This document shows positions 1 to 7,780 of a stretch of DNA of 64,000 nucleotides, one piece after another. The position numbers and the translations under genes were made by a program. The stretch lies in assembly GCA_018240525.1 (NCBI GenBank), contig JAFEFN010000003.1:248001-312000 (forward strand), written 5' to 3'. Source of the stretch: Pseudomonadota bacterium. GTDB lineage: Bacteria; Pseudomonadota; Gammaproteobacteria; Steroidobacterales; Steroidobacteraceae. Under the pieces are notes generated by a model that had not been told where the DNA came from, made no database searches, and saw only the letters and a list, made by a program, of their open reading frames with translations. Numbering within the stretch: the stretch's first letter is position 1; the number at the start of each line of letters is the position of its first letter.

Positions 1-70
1 GATTACCTTTGCCATAAATGCACTCCGCGCAAGAACTCTTTCAAAATGGGGATGCTATAGGGCCACTTCT

Positions 71-96
71 TAGGGGTGGCCGCAGGGGGTTTCAAG
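71..96 (-). promoter_or_regulatory. sigma32-like promoter, probably for dnaK
   Basis: Read on the minus strand this is CTTGAAA, 13 bases, then CCCCTA. The sigma32 (RpoH) consensus is CTTGAAA with an 11-16 base spacer and CCCCATnT, so the -35 is perfect and the -10 partial. It overlaps the grpE stop codon and points off the left edge, where dnaK is expected in the usual hrcA-grpE-dnaK order. It would give dnaK its own heat-shock start. dnaK itself is not in the window, so the target is inferred. Confidence 0.55.
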
Positions 97-649
97 CCCG
101 CGACGGCTCCTTGGCGACGATCACCCGGGCCGGCCGCAGCAGGCGCCCGTTGAGCTCGTAGCCGGGCTGGATCACCTGCAGGACGGAATTGGGCTCGGCG
201 GTGGCCGACTCCTGGGCCAGCATGGCCTCGTGCCGCGCCGGGTCGAAGGGTTCCCCCAGCGGGTCGATCTCGGTGACCCCGAACTTGGACAGCGCCTTGG
301 TCAGCAGCTGCAGGGTGGCCCCCTGGCCGGAGCGCAGGCTCGCCGCATCCGCCGTATCCGAGGCCTGCACCGCCAGGGCCAGGCTGTCCCTCACCGGCAG
401 CAGCTCGGCGGCCAGCTTCTCCAGGCCGTAGCGGTTGGCGGACTCGATGTCCTTCTGGGCGCGCTTGCGGACGTTGTCCAGCTCGGCCACCGCCCGCAGG
501 TACTGCTCCCAGTGGCCCTTGGCGCGCTCCTCGGACTCGGCGAGGGCCTGCTGCAGGCGCTCCATCTCCACCAGCTGGGCGGCCGTCTCCGGCAGCACCG
601 TCGTCTGTTCCGCGCCCGGATCGTGCCGGTCGCGCTCGTTGGCAGTCAT
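92..649 (-). CDS. grpE: GrpE, nucleotide exchange factor for DnaK
   Basis: Cochaperone that dimerises and releases ADP from DnaK in the cytoplasm. The 185-residue product has the GrpE layout: a polar N-terminal tail (about 1-30), a long helical coiled coil (about 30-75), and a C-terminal head ending in the family signature (HEAML, then a stretch ending GRLLRPARVIVAK). Length is normal. The ATG follows GGAGG by about ten bases. It lies 102 bases after hrcA on the same strand, the hrcA-grpE-dnaK arrangement of many bacteria. Its 3' end overlaps a sigma32-like promoter aimed at the next gene. Confidence 0.96.
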   Translation of the reverse strand: MTANERDRHDPGAEQTTVLPETAAQLVEMERLQQALAESEERAKGHWEQYLRAVAELDNVRKRAQKDIESANRYGLEKLAAELLPVRDSLALAVQASDTADAASLRSGQGATLQLLTKALSKFGVTEIDPLGEPFDPARHEAMLAQESATAEPNSVLQVIQPGYELNGRLLRPARVIVAKEPSRA

Positions 650-751
650 CGTGTCTCAGCCTCCGCGGGTCAATTGACCGGCCCCCACCGGTCCGCCCTC
701 TTGAGCGGGGCGGTTCCTGCAAAACAGCCGGCACCTGCCCCGGGGTGGGGG

Positions 752-1810
752 TCAGCGGCGCGAATTCAAGGCGGCCCCGAGCAGTTTAGCCGTCATGTCG
801 ACGATCGGGATGACGCGTTCGTAGGCCATGCGGGTCGGCCCGATCACCCCGAGCACGCCGATGACGCCGTCCCCGTCGGCGTAGGGGGCGGTGACCACGC
901 TGCAGTCATCCAGGATCTGGTAGCCGGACTCGTGGCCGATGAAGATCTGCACCCGCTCGGCCTTCAGGCTGTGGTCGAGCAGGTGCAGGAAGTCGCGCTT
1001 CTCGTTGAAGGCCTCGAACAGCCGGCGCAGCTTCTCGACGCTGGTCAGCTCCGCCACCCCCATGAGGTTGGTCTCGCCCTTGATCACGTACTCGAGGCGG
1101 CCCTCGGCGCCGCCATCGAAGGCCTGCTGCGCCACCGAGATGGCATCGAGCATGATCTGGTTCAGGTGGGCGCGCGCCTCGGAGAGCTGGCGCAGGATCT
1201 CCTGGCGTGCCTCGGTGAGCGAGCGGCCGCGGAACTGCTCGTTGAGGAAGTTCGAGGCGCGCTTGAGTTCGTCGGCCGAATAGCGCTTGTCGGTCTGGAT
1301 GATGCGGTTCTGCACCTCGCGGTCGTTGAAGACCAGCACCACCAGCACCCGGTTCTCCGCCAGCGGCACGAACTCGACCTGGCTGATCTGCGCACCGCGC
1401 GTGCGCGGCACGGTCACCACCCCGGCCAGCTGCGTCACGCTCGAGAGCAGCTGCGAGACGTTGGCGATCAGGTCGGTGGAGCTGTCGCGGCCGGCCTCGA
1501 ACTGGCGGCGGATCTGGCTGCTGTCGGCCTCGTCCAGGGGCCGCACCTGCAGCAGCGTGTCGACGAAGAAGCGGTACCCCTTGTCGGTCGGGATGCGCCC
1601 GGCCGAGGTGTGCGGGGAGGCGACGAATCCCAGGTCCTCCAGGTCCGCCATGACGTTGCGCACGGTGGCCGAGGACAGCTGCAGGCCGGACTCGCGCGAC
1701 AGCGCCCGGGAACCGACCGGCTGCCCGTCCCGGATGTAGCTCTCGACGAGGATCCGCAGCAGGTGCTGCGCCCGCTCGCTCAAGGGCTCTTCCCGCGCTT
1801 CCTGCCCCAT
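752..1810 (-). CDS. hrcA: HrcA, heat-inducible transcription repressor
   Basis: Winged-helix repressor that binds CIRCE operators and represses chaperone operons until heat stress. The N-terminal HTH (LSERAQHLL, then QPVGSRALS and LSSATVRNVMADLE) is followed by the HrcA GAF-like domain containing GYRFFVD. An upstream in-frame ATG at 1843 exists. The ATG at 1810 is preferred because AAGG lies five bases before it and the protein then begins close to the usual MLSERAQ start (352 residues, normal length). No CIRCE inverted repeat (TTAGCACTC-N9-GAGTGCTAA) is visible upstream of hrcA or grpE, so its operators may be elsewhere or diverged. It is divergent from nadK. Confidence 0.95.
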   Translation of the reverse strand: MGQEAREEPLSERAQHLLRILVESYIRDGQPVGSRALSRESGLQLSSATVRNVMADLEDLGFVASPHTSAGRIPTDKGYRFFVDTLLQVRPLDEADSSQIRRQFEAGRDSSTDLIANVSQLLSSVTQLAGVVTVPRTRGAQISQVEFVPLAENRVLVVLVFNDREVQNRIIQTDKRYSADELKRASNFLNEQFRGRSLTEARQEILRQLSEARAHLNQIMLDAISVAQQAFDGGAEGRLEYVIKGETNLMGVAELTSVEKLRRLFEAFNEKRDFLHLLDHSLKAERVQIFIGHESGYQILDDCSVVTAPYADGDGVIGVLGVIGPTRMAYERVIPIVDMTAKLLGAALNSRR

Positions 1811-1985
1811 AAGACCTTCGCATCGGCGTGAAGAACCGATCATGCATCACTGGCGCCGCCGGTCAAGCGGCCGCCGCGCCCCGCCCGAAGGTGCGGCAAG
1901 ATGTGACTTACGGCCATGGCCGCCACGGGCGGCCCCATGCTACAAAGGCGCGCCCGATCGATGCGGGCTTAAGTCAAGGGCTTGA

Positions 1986-2867
1986 ATGGCTTTCCCGGTC
2001 CGCACGTGCGCGCTGGTGGGCAGATTCGCCGATGCGCGCATCGCCGAGACCGTCGCCGCCCTCCTCCCCCACCTGCAGCGCCGCGGCGTCACGGTGCTGG
2101 TGGCCGAGGATGCGTCGCTGCCCGCGGGCCTGGCCGCCACGCGCGTGGCGGAGTCCGAGTTCGGCCCGCGCGCCGACCTGGTCATCGCCGTCGGCGGCGA
2201 TGGCACGCTGCTGCATGGGGCGCGCCTGGTGGCCCGCTACGGGGTGCCGCTGCTGGGGGTGAACCGCGGCCGCGTCGGCTTCCTCACCGACATCCTGCCC
2301 CAGGACATGCTGCCCTCGGTGGACGCGGCGCTGGCCGGGCAGCTCACCCCGGACGAGCGGCCGCTGCTGGCGGCGCGGCTGCACAGCGCGCGCGGCACCG
2401 CCGCGGCCCTGGCCCTGAACGATGTGGTCATGCAGAAGCACGACACCGGCCGCACGCTGGACTTCGAGACGCGGGTCAACGGCCGCTTCGTGAACCTGCA
2501 CGGCGGGGATGGCGTCATCATCTCCAGCGCCACCGGTTCCACCGCCTACGCGCTCTCCTGCGGCGGCCCGATCGTCGAGCCGCACCTGCCGGTGCTGGTG
2601 CTCGCCCCGATCTGCGCCCATACCCTCTCGGACCGGCCGATCGTGGTCTCCTCCGCCTCGGTGATCGAGGTGTCGCTGGCCGAGCGCTCCGACACCCAGG
2701 CGCACGTCACCTGCGACGGCGTGGTGCTCGGGGAATTCGCGCCCGACGACCGGCTCGAGGTGCGCGAGGCGCCCGAGCGGGTGACGCTGCTGCACCCCCC
2801 CGGACACGACTACTACAAGCTGCTGCGCTCCAAGCTGCACTGGGGCCGCGGCGACCCGGAGCGCTGA
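1986..2867 (+). CDS. nadK: NAD kinase
   Basis: Phosphorylates NAD to NADP in the cytosol. The 293-residue product has the diagnostic GGDGT loop at residues 70-74, a LNDVV segment where most homologues have NE, and the ATGSTAY substrate-binding motif in the second domain. Length matches the family. The ATG follows AAGGG by five bases. It is divergent from hrcA and six bases upstream of recN, so nadK-recN is probably one transcript, the order found in E. coli. Confidence 0.95.
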   Translation: MAFPVRTCALVGRFADARIAETVAALLPHLQRRGVTVLVAEDASLPAGLAATRVAESEFGPRADLVIAVGGDGTLLHGARLVARYGVPLLGVNRGRVGFLTDILPQDMLPSVDAALAGQLTPDERPLLAARLHSARGTAAALALNDVVMQKHDTGRTLDFETRVNGRFVNLHGGDGVIISSATGSTAYALSCGGPIVEPHLPVLVLAPICAHTLSDRPIVVSSASVIEVSLAERSDTQAHVTCDGVVLGEFAPDDRLEVREAPERVTLLHPPGHDYYKLLRSKLHWGRGDPER

Positions 2868-2873
2868 AGACCC

Positions 2874-4616
2874 ATGCTGACGCACCTGCAGATCCGCGAT
2901 TTCGCCATCATCGATGCGGTGGAACTCGAGCTGCGCCCGGGGCTGACCGTGCTCACCGGCGAGACCGGCGCGGGCAAGTCCATCCTGGTGGATGCCCTGC
3001 AGCTGCTCGCCGGCGGCCGGGCCGGCGCGGAGGTGGTGCGCCACGGTGCCGAGCGCGCCGAGGTGAGCGGCACCTTCGACCTGGAGCGCGCACCGCGCGA
3101 GCTGAAGCCGTGGCTGGAAGAGCAGTCGGTCGGCGCGGCGGGCGAGCTGGTGGTGCGGCGCGTGGTGGGCGCCGACGGCCGCTCGCGCGCCTACCTCAAC
3201 GGCCAGTCCGTGCCGGTGCAGCTGCTGCGCGAGGCCGGCAACATCCTCATCGACATCCACGGCCAGCATGAATTCCAGTCCCTGACGCGCAGCGCCGCGC
3301 AGCGCTCGCTGCTGGACGGCTACGCCACGCTCACCAACCTGGTGAGCCAGGTCGGCATCGCGCACCGGGTCTGGCTGGAGCTGCTCAACCGCACCCTGGA
3401 GCTGGAGGGCAAGGCGCGCGACCGCGACGCCAAGCTCGAACTGCTGCGCTACCAGGCGCAGGAGCTGATCGCGCTCGCCGTGAAGCCCGGGGAGATCGAG
3501 GCCCTCGGCGACGAGCACGCCCGCCTGGCCAACCGCGGCAAGCTCGCCGCCGGCTGCGCCGCCGCGCTGAACGAGCTGTACGAGAACGAGTCCAGCAGCG
3601 CGCACGCCGGCATCGCCCGGGCGCTCACCGCGCTGCGCGGGCTGTCGACCCTCGACCCGAAGCTGGCCGCGGTCCTGCCGATGCTCGAGGAGGCCTCGAT
3701 CCAGGTGCGCGAGGCGGCGCGCGAGCTGGAGCACTACCGCGACTCGCTCGACCTGGACGCCTCGCGCCAGGACGAGGTCGAGCGACGCCTCGCGGCGGTG
3801 GAGGAGCTGGCGCGCAAGCACCGCGTGACCCCGTTCGAGCTGCCCGAGCGCACCAGCGCCCTGGCCGCCGAGCTCGAGGCGCTGGAACGCGCCGACCTTG
3901 ACCTTGCGGTGCTGCGCAAGGAGCTGGCCACGGCGCTGGACTCCTACCGCGCGCAGGCGCAGGAACTCTCGGGCAAGCGCCGGGTCGCCGCGCGCGCCCT
4001 CGCCAAGGACATCTCCGCGCGCATGCAGACCTTAGGGATGACCGGCGGCCGCTTCGAAGCGGACGTCACCCAGGACGGCAACGCCGAGCCGGCCCAGCAC
4101 GGCATCGACCAGATCGAGTTTCGCGTCAGCGCCAACCCGGGCTCCCCGCCGCGCGCCCTGGCCAAGGTGGCCTCGGGCGGGGAACTCTCGCGCCTGTCGC
4201 TGGCCGTGCAGGTCTCCTGCGCCCAGGAGGAATCGCGCTGCATGGTCTTCGACGAGGTCGACTCGGGGATCGGCGGGGCCGTGGCCGAGATCGTCGGCCG
4301 CGAGCTGCGCGCGCTGGGGGCGCGTGGCCAGGTGCTCTGCGTCACGCACCTGCCGCAGGTGGCATCGCTCGCCCACCATCACCTGCGCGTCACCAAGCTC
4401 ACCGACGGGCGCACCACGCGCACCACGCTGCACGAGCTGACCGCCCAGGAGCGCATCGAGGAGCTCGCGCGCATGCTCGGCGGCATCGAGATCACGTCCA
4501 AGGCGCGCGCGCACGCGCGCGACATGCTCGCGGCCGCCGGCCAGGATGGCGGCCGGTCCGGCGAGGCCGAGGAGACGACCTCGGATACGGTGCGGGTGCG
4601 GCGCCCGAAGCGCTAG
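2874..4616 (+). CDS. recN: RecN, DNA repair SMC-like ATPase
   Basis: SMC-like protein acting in double-strand break repair. Walker A GETGAGKS is at residues 29-36. The middle is a long helical coiled coil (about 150-380). The C-terminal ATPase half carries the ABC signature (ASGGELSRL) and Walker B (MVFDEVDSGIGG). At 580 residues it is slightly longer than E. coli RecN, with the extra residues in a polar C-terminal tail. The stop overlaps the convergent fur stop as CTAG, leaving no room for an intrinsic terminator. Confidence 0.95.
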   Translation: MLTHLQIRDFAIIDAVELELRPGLTVLTGETGAGKSILVDALQLLAGGRAGAEVVRHGAERAEVSGTFDLERAPRELKPWLEEQSVGAAGELVVRRVVGADGRSRAYLNGQSVPVQLLREAGNILIDIHGQHEFQSLTRSAAQRSLLDGYATLTNLVSQVGIAHRVWLELLNRTLELEGKARDRDAKLELLRYQAQELIALAVKPGEIEALGDEHARLANRGKLAAGCAAALNELYENESSSAHAGIARALTALRGLSTLDPKLAAVLPMLEEASIQVREAARELEHYRDSLDLDASRQDEVERRLAAVEELARKHRVTPFELPERTSALAAELEALERADLDLAVLRKELATALDSYRAQAQELSGKRRVAARALAKDISARMQTLGMTGGRFEADVTQDGNAEPAQHGIDQIEFRVSANPGSPPRALAKVASGGELSRLSLAVQVSCAQEESRCMVFDEVDSGIGGAVAEIVGRELRALGARGQVLCVTHLPQVASLAHHHLRVTKLTDGRTTRTTLHELTAQERIEELARMLGGIEITSKARAHARDMLAAAGQDGGRSGEAEETTSDTVRVRRPKR

Positions 4617-5047
4617 CTGCTGCGGCGGACCTTGTGCGGGCAGTTCGGGCGCTTGCAGTGCCCGTACAGGATGAGCGAGTGGTCGCGGATGGCGAAGCCG
4701 TGCTTCTGCGCCACCGCGGTCTGGCGCTCCTCGATGCCCGCGTCCATGAACTCTTCGACGCGGCCGCAGTCTAGACAGACGATGTGGTCGTGGTGGGTGC
4801 CCTCGTTGAGCTCGAACACCGCCATGCCATCCTCGAAGTGGTGGCGCGTCACCAGCCCCGCGGCCTCGAACTGGGTGAGCACGCGGTAGACGGTGGCCAG
4901 CCCGATGTCCTCGTTCGACTCCAGGAGCGTGCGGTAGATGTCCTCGGCCGACAGGTGGCGCGTCTTGCTGCCTTCCATGATCTCCAGGATCTTCAGGCGC
5001 GGCAGCGTCACCTTCAGTCCGGCCTTGCGCAGATCCTTGCCTTCCAA
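4613..5047 (-). CDS. fur: Fur, ferric uptake regulator
   Basis: Fe(II)-responsive repressor of iron uptake. The winged helix (LRKAGLKVTLPRLKIL, then AEDIYR and LATVYRVL) is followed by the dimerisation/metal domain with HHDHIVCLDCG and a C-terminal C-x4-C pair. The reading frame stays open upstream to 5161, but family N-termini align at LEGKDLRKAG. There a TTG at 5047 is preceded by GGAGG with a five-base spacer, so TTG is chosen (144 residues). Divergent from bamE, as in Pseudomonas and Xanthomonas omlA-fur loci. Convergent with recN through CTAG. Confidence 0.95.
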   Translation of the reverse strand: MEGKDLRKAGLKVTLPRLKILEIMEGSKTRHLSAEDIYRTLLESNEDIGLATVYRVLTQFEAAGLVTRHHFEDGMAVFELNEGTHHDHIVCLDCGRVEEFMDAGIEERQTAVAQKHGFAIRDHSLILYGHCKRPNCPHKVRRSS

Positions 5048-5138
5048 GGTGCCCTCCGTACGGGACCACGGCGGTGACTGCCGGCGCCGACCCGTGTTCA
5101 GGTATGATTCGCCGTTCATTATCCCCCATCGGACCCTC
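5048..5138. promoter_or_regulatory. fur/bamE divergent promoter region
   Basis: Ninety-one bases separate the fur TTG from the bamE ATG and must hold both promoters. On the plus strand TATGAT (5103-5108) could be a -10 for bamE, with no good -35. TCATTATC (5116-5123) matches the right half of the Fur consensus exactly, but the left half is poor (about 9 of 19 positions overall). Autoregulation by Fur is therefore possible but not shown. Confidence 0.35.
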
Positions 5139-5507
5139 ATGCGCTTCCCCTTCAGCCGCACCGGTGCCCTCGTGCTCCTCGCCCTCGCCTCAGGCTGCGT
5201 CTACCGGCCGGACATCCAGCAGGGCAACTACCTGGAGAGCAAGACCGTCGACCAGCTGCAGGTGGGCATGACGCGCACGCAGGTCCGCTACCTTCTGGGC
5301 ACGCCCATGGTTCCGGACGTGTTCGACAAGGACCGCTGGGACTACCTCTTCTACTTCCGCCACGGCCGCCACCCCTACGCGCAGCGCCAGGTCATCGTGC
5401 ACTTCAAGGATGACAAGGTGGCCAGCTTCGACACGGTCAACATGGGCATCGGCCCGCCACAGACCCCGGACGAGGGCGCGCCGATCTCCAAGTTCCCGAA
5501 GATCTAG
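5139..5507 (+). CDS. bamE: BamE (OmlA/SmpA), outer-membrane assembly lipoprotein
   Basis: Small lipoprotein of the BAM complex that inserts beta-barrel proteins into the outer membrane. A signal peptide ends in lipobox LASGC with Cys20. The domain beginning [11 protein letters not shown] and containing [20 protein letters not shown] is the SmpA/OmlA fold. 122 residues from the ATG at 5139, the first start that gives a complete signal peptide; the frame is open further upstream but overlaps fur. Its stop overlaps the rnfH stop as CTAG. Confidence 0.96.
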   Translation: MRFPFSRTGALVLLALASGCVYRPDIQQGNYLESKTVDQLQVGMTRTQVRYLLGTPMVPDVFDKDRWDYLFYFRHGRHPYAQRQVIVHFKDDKVASFDTVNMGIGPPQTPDEGAPISKFPKI

Positions 5508-5818
5508 CCGCCGCGGCCGGCGCGGCGCGCGCGCGCCACCTGCTCGCGGCGCCGCTCGCGCGGATCGTGCGCCAGGGGGCGGTAGATCTCGATCCGGTCC
5601 CCGTCGGCAAAACCGTCGCTGCGGCGGCGCACCTGCCCGAAGATCCCGACGAGCGCGCGGTCCCACGGGACCGCCTCGCCGGCATCTCCCGCCTGCGCCC
5701 GGGCCGCCGCCAGGGCATCGCCGATCGAGGCCCCCGCCGGCAGGCGCAGCGGCCACAGGAACTGCCGCCCGGGCGTGGCGTAGGCGACGGTGCAGCCCTT
5801 GTCGGGCGCGCCGCTCAC
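5504..5818 (-). CDS. rnfH: RnfH family protein
   Basis: Small ubiquitin-like (beta-grasp) protein of unknown function, conserved next to ratA and smpB in gammaproteobacteria. Family features include the VAYATPGRQ segment near the N-terminus and [10 protein letters not shown] followed by an Arg-rich tail (DPRERRREQ). 104 residues. The start is a GTG overlapping the ratA stop as GTGA, which gives coupled translation; no ATG gives a complete domain. Despite the name, a link to the RNF complex is not established. Confidence 0.9.
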   Translation of the reverse strand: MSGAPDKGCTVAYATPGRQFLWPLRLPAGASIGDALAAARAQAGDAGEAVPWDRALVGIFGQVRRRSDGFADGDRIEIYRPLAHDPRERRREQVARARRAGRGG

Positions 5819-6243
5819 GGCAGCCGGCGGGCCCGCTGCACGAAGGCCTCGACCAGGGAGCCGATGGTCGTCGCGAAGAGCGGCTCGAGCAGCATCGCGG
5901 TGAGGCGGTTCTTGAAGGCGAAGCGCACGGTGAAGTCGACGCGGCAGCCGTGCGCCTCGATCGGCGTCAGCAGCCACTGGCCTTCGAGGGTGGTGAACGG
6001 GCCGCGCACCAGCTGCATGGTGATGGCGCGGTCGGGCTCGAGCGTGTTGCGCGTGGTGAACTCCCCGGACAGCGCGCCCTGGCGCACGCCGAGGGTGGCG
6101 AGCACGTGGCGGTCGGACCGCTCCAGCACCCGCGTGTGGGTGCACCAGGGCAGGAAGTCCGGGTAGGCCTCGATGTCGTTGATCAGTGCAAACAATACCC
6201 CGGGCGGTTGGCTCACCAGGGCCGAACGCTTAACCTCTCGCAT
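5815..6243 (-). CDS. ratA: RatA-like START/Coq10 domain protein
   Basis: 142-residue polyketide cyclase/START-type protein. Typical features are the N-terminal [24 protein letters not shown], and the C-terminal helix ending [11 protein letters not shown]. coli RatA was described as an inhibitor of 70S ribosome assembly, while eukaryotic Coq10 relatives bind ubiquinone; which role applies here cannot be told from sequence. It is divergent from smpB by 27 bases and coupled to rnfH. Confidence 0.92.
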   Translation of the reverse strand: MREVKRSALVSQPPGVLFALINDIEAYPDFLPWCTHTRVLERSDRHVLATLGVRQGALSGEFTTRNTLEPDRAITMQLVRGPFTTLEGQWLLTPIEAHGCRVDFTVRFAFKNRLTAMLLEPLFATTIGSLVEAFVQRARRLP

Positions 6244-6270
6244 GAACGCATTGTCCCACTAGCCCAGCCC

Positions 6271-6741
6271 ATGACCAAAGCCGCCCCCACCACGCCCCGC
6301 CTCATCGCCGAAAACCGCAAGGCGCGCTACGACTACTTCATCGAGGAGCGCTACGAGGCGGGCATCGCGCTGCAGGGCTGGGAGGTGAAGTCGATGCGCG
6401 CCGGGCGCGCGCAGCTCACCGAGGCCTACGTGTACCTGCGCAACGAGGAGGCTTTCCTCTTCGGCGCCCACCTGACGCCGCTGCGTTCGGCCTCGACCCA
6501 CGTGCAGGCCGACCCGGTGCGCACGCGCAAGCTGCTGCTGAACCACTCGGAGCTATCCAAGCTGGTCGGCGCGGTGGAGCGGCGCGGCTACACGCTGGTT
6601 CCCCTGGAGCTGTACTGGAAGAACGGACGGGCGAAGCTCGCCATCGGCCTGGCCAAGGGCAAGAAGCAGCACGACAAGCGCGCGGTGGAGAAGGACCGCG
6701 ACTGGCAGCGCGACAAGGCGCGCGCCCTGCGCCGCGGCTGA
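6271..6741 (+). CDS. smpB: SmpB, tmRNA-binding protein
   Basis: Binds the tRNA-like domain of tmRNA and delivers it to stalled ribosomes. The 156-residue product has the OB-fold core ([15 protein letters not shown], then [11 protein letters not shown]) and the basic C-terminal tail that folds in the mRNA channel (GKKQHDKR, then [12 protein letters not shown]). Length is normal. Its RNA partner ssrA lies about 6 kb away at 13044-13682. The last codons and stop sit inside a 12-bp stem-loop. Confidence 0.97.
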   Translation: MTKAAPTTPRLIAENRKARYDYFIEERYEAGIALQGWEVKSMRAGRAQLTEAYVYLRNEEAFLFGAHLTPLRSASTHVQADPVRTRKLLLNHSELSKLVGAVERRGYTLVPLELYWKNGRAKLAIGLAKGKKQHDKRAVEKDRDWQRDKARALRRG

Positions 6742-6755
6742 GGCCGCGGCGCAGG
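6726..6755. terminator. stem-loop across the smpB stop codon
   Basis: A perfect 12-bp inverted repeat (6726-6737 with 6744-6755) encloses a 6-base loop containing the smpB stop. No T-run follows on either strand. Its position between convergent smpB and the DUF481 gene suggests a bidirectional terminator or 3'-end stabiliser. Confidence 0.5.
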
Positions 6756-6763
6756 CAGGCCAC

Positions 6764-7579
6764 TCACTCCGGCGCCAGCTTCGGATTCTTCATGTCGTAG
6801 ACCAGGCTCAGGGTCGCCAGCGAGTCGTTCTTGCCGGAACCGGCCGGCGGGCTGCTGTTGCTGACGATCTGGTAGCCGGCCGCGAGCGCCAGGTGCGTGG
6901 ACATCTTCACCTGCAGGGACACGGTGGCGTTGGTGCGGGTATTGTCCTTGCTGGAGAGCACGCCGACGCCGGCGAGGATCTTGGTCGAGGCGTTGAAGTT
7001 GTGCTCGTAGTTGGCCGCGCCGTTGAAGGCGACGCTGTGCTCCTGCTCGTAGGGGATGCCGGTGTTCGGATCGTAGTCGAGCCGCTCGATCACCCCGCCG
7101 ATGTCGTCCTTGACCAGGTATTCCTTGCGCAGCCACAGGTAGCCGACGCCGCCCTGCACGGTGAGCTTGGTGTTGTCGTCGTTGTAGATCTGGTAGCCGA
7201 TACCGGTGGTCAGCGCGTCCTGGTAGGCGAAGCCCGAGAAGCGGTCGTCGCTGTACCCGGCGCCGAGGTAGCCGTAGAACTTCGGGGTGAAGTTGTAGTT
7301 GGCCTGGCCGTGGACGGTGAAGGCCTGCGCCGTGGTCTCGCCCTTGGTCGAGCCGTACAGGCCCTCGGTGCCGAACAGGAACTTCCAGTCGTTCCAGACA
7401 TGGGCGACGTGGAACAGCGCGTTGCCGGCGCTGTTGTCGGTGTTGCCGCCGGTCTTGGAATAGCCCAGCAGCGCGCGCATCGACCAGTTGGGGTCGCCCT
7501 CGTACGGGGCGTCCTCGGCATGCGCCGCTGCCGCAAACGCCGTGGCCGCCAAGAACCCGAATACCGCTGTCTGCCGCAT
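6764..7579 (-). CDS. DUF481 family outer-membrane protein (YdiY-like)
   Basis: 271-residue exported protein. A signal peptide of about 21 residues ends AHA|ED. The rest alternates hydrophobic and aromatic residues as in a beta barrel (WSMRALLGYSKTGGNTD, ANYNFTPKFYGYLGAGY, LALAAGYQIV), matching the DUF481 'salt-induced outer membrane protein' family. The final residues (LAPE) do not end in the typical barrel aromatic. Substrate and function are unknown. Transcribed alone, convergent with smpB. Confidence 0.85.
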   Translation of the reverse strand: MRQTAVFGFLAATAFAAAAHAEDAPYEGDPNWSMRALLGYSKTGGNTDNSAGNALFHVAHVWNDWKFLFGTEGLYGSTKGETTAQAFTVHGQANYNFTPKFYGYLGAGYSDDRFSGFAYQDALTTGIGYQIYNDDNTKLTVQGGVGYLWLRKEYLVKDDIGGVIERLDYDPNTGIPYEQEHSVAFNGAANYEHNFNASTKILAGVGVLSSKDNTRTNATVSLQVKMSTHLALAAGYQIVSNSSPPAGSGKNDSLATLSLVYDMKNPKLAPE

Positions 7580-7780
7580 CGCTAGACCCTGCCTAAATTG
7601 TGGGGGGCGCGTACCTTACAGAAGGCGGACGGCAGAAGGAAATCGTTGCGCAGGCGCGACACGAGGAACTTGAGCGCGGCACCGCGCGCCGCGTGCCGGC
7701 GCAGGCTGCGCGGCCGGACCGGCGGTCTTACAACGCCCGCGCGCAGCGCTGCCGCGATGGCAGGAGCGCGTCCTGCGGCC

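Noticed and set aside
1974-3821. 615-residue minus-strand frame opposite nadK/recN
   Set aside because: Low-complexity Arg/Ala/Gln/Val composition typical of antisense frames in GC-rich DNA; nadK and recN have full family motifs on the other strand.
5102-5123. Complete Fur box in the fur/bamE region
   Set aside because: Only the right half matches; about 9 of 19 positions agree overall, so it is recorded only as a half-site.
5815-6243. ratA-rnfH as a toxin-antitoxin system
   Set aside because: The products are a conserved START-domain protein and a ubiquitin-like protein found next to smpB across gammaproteobacteria; no antitoxin-like DNA-binding gene is present.
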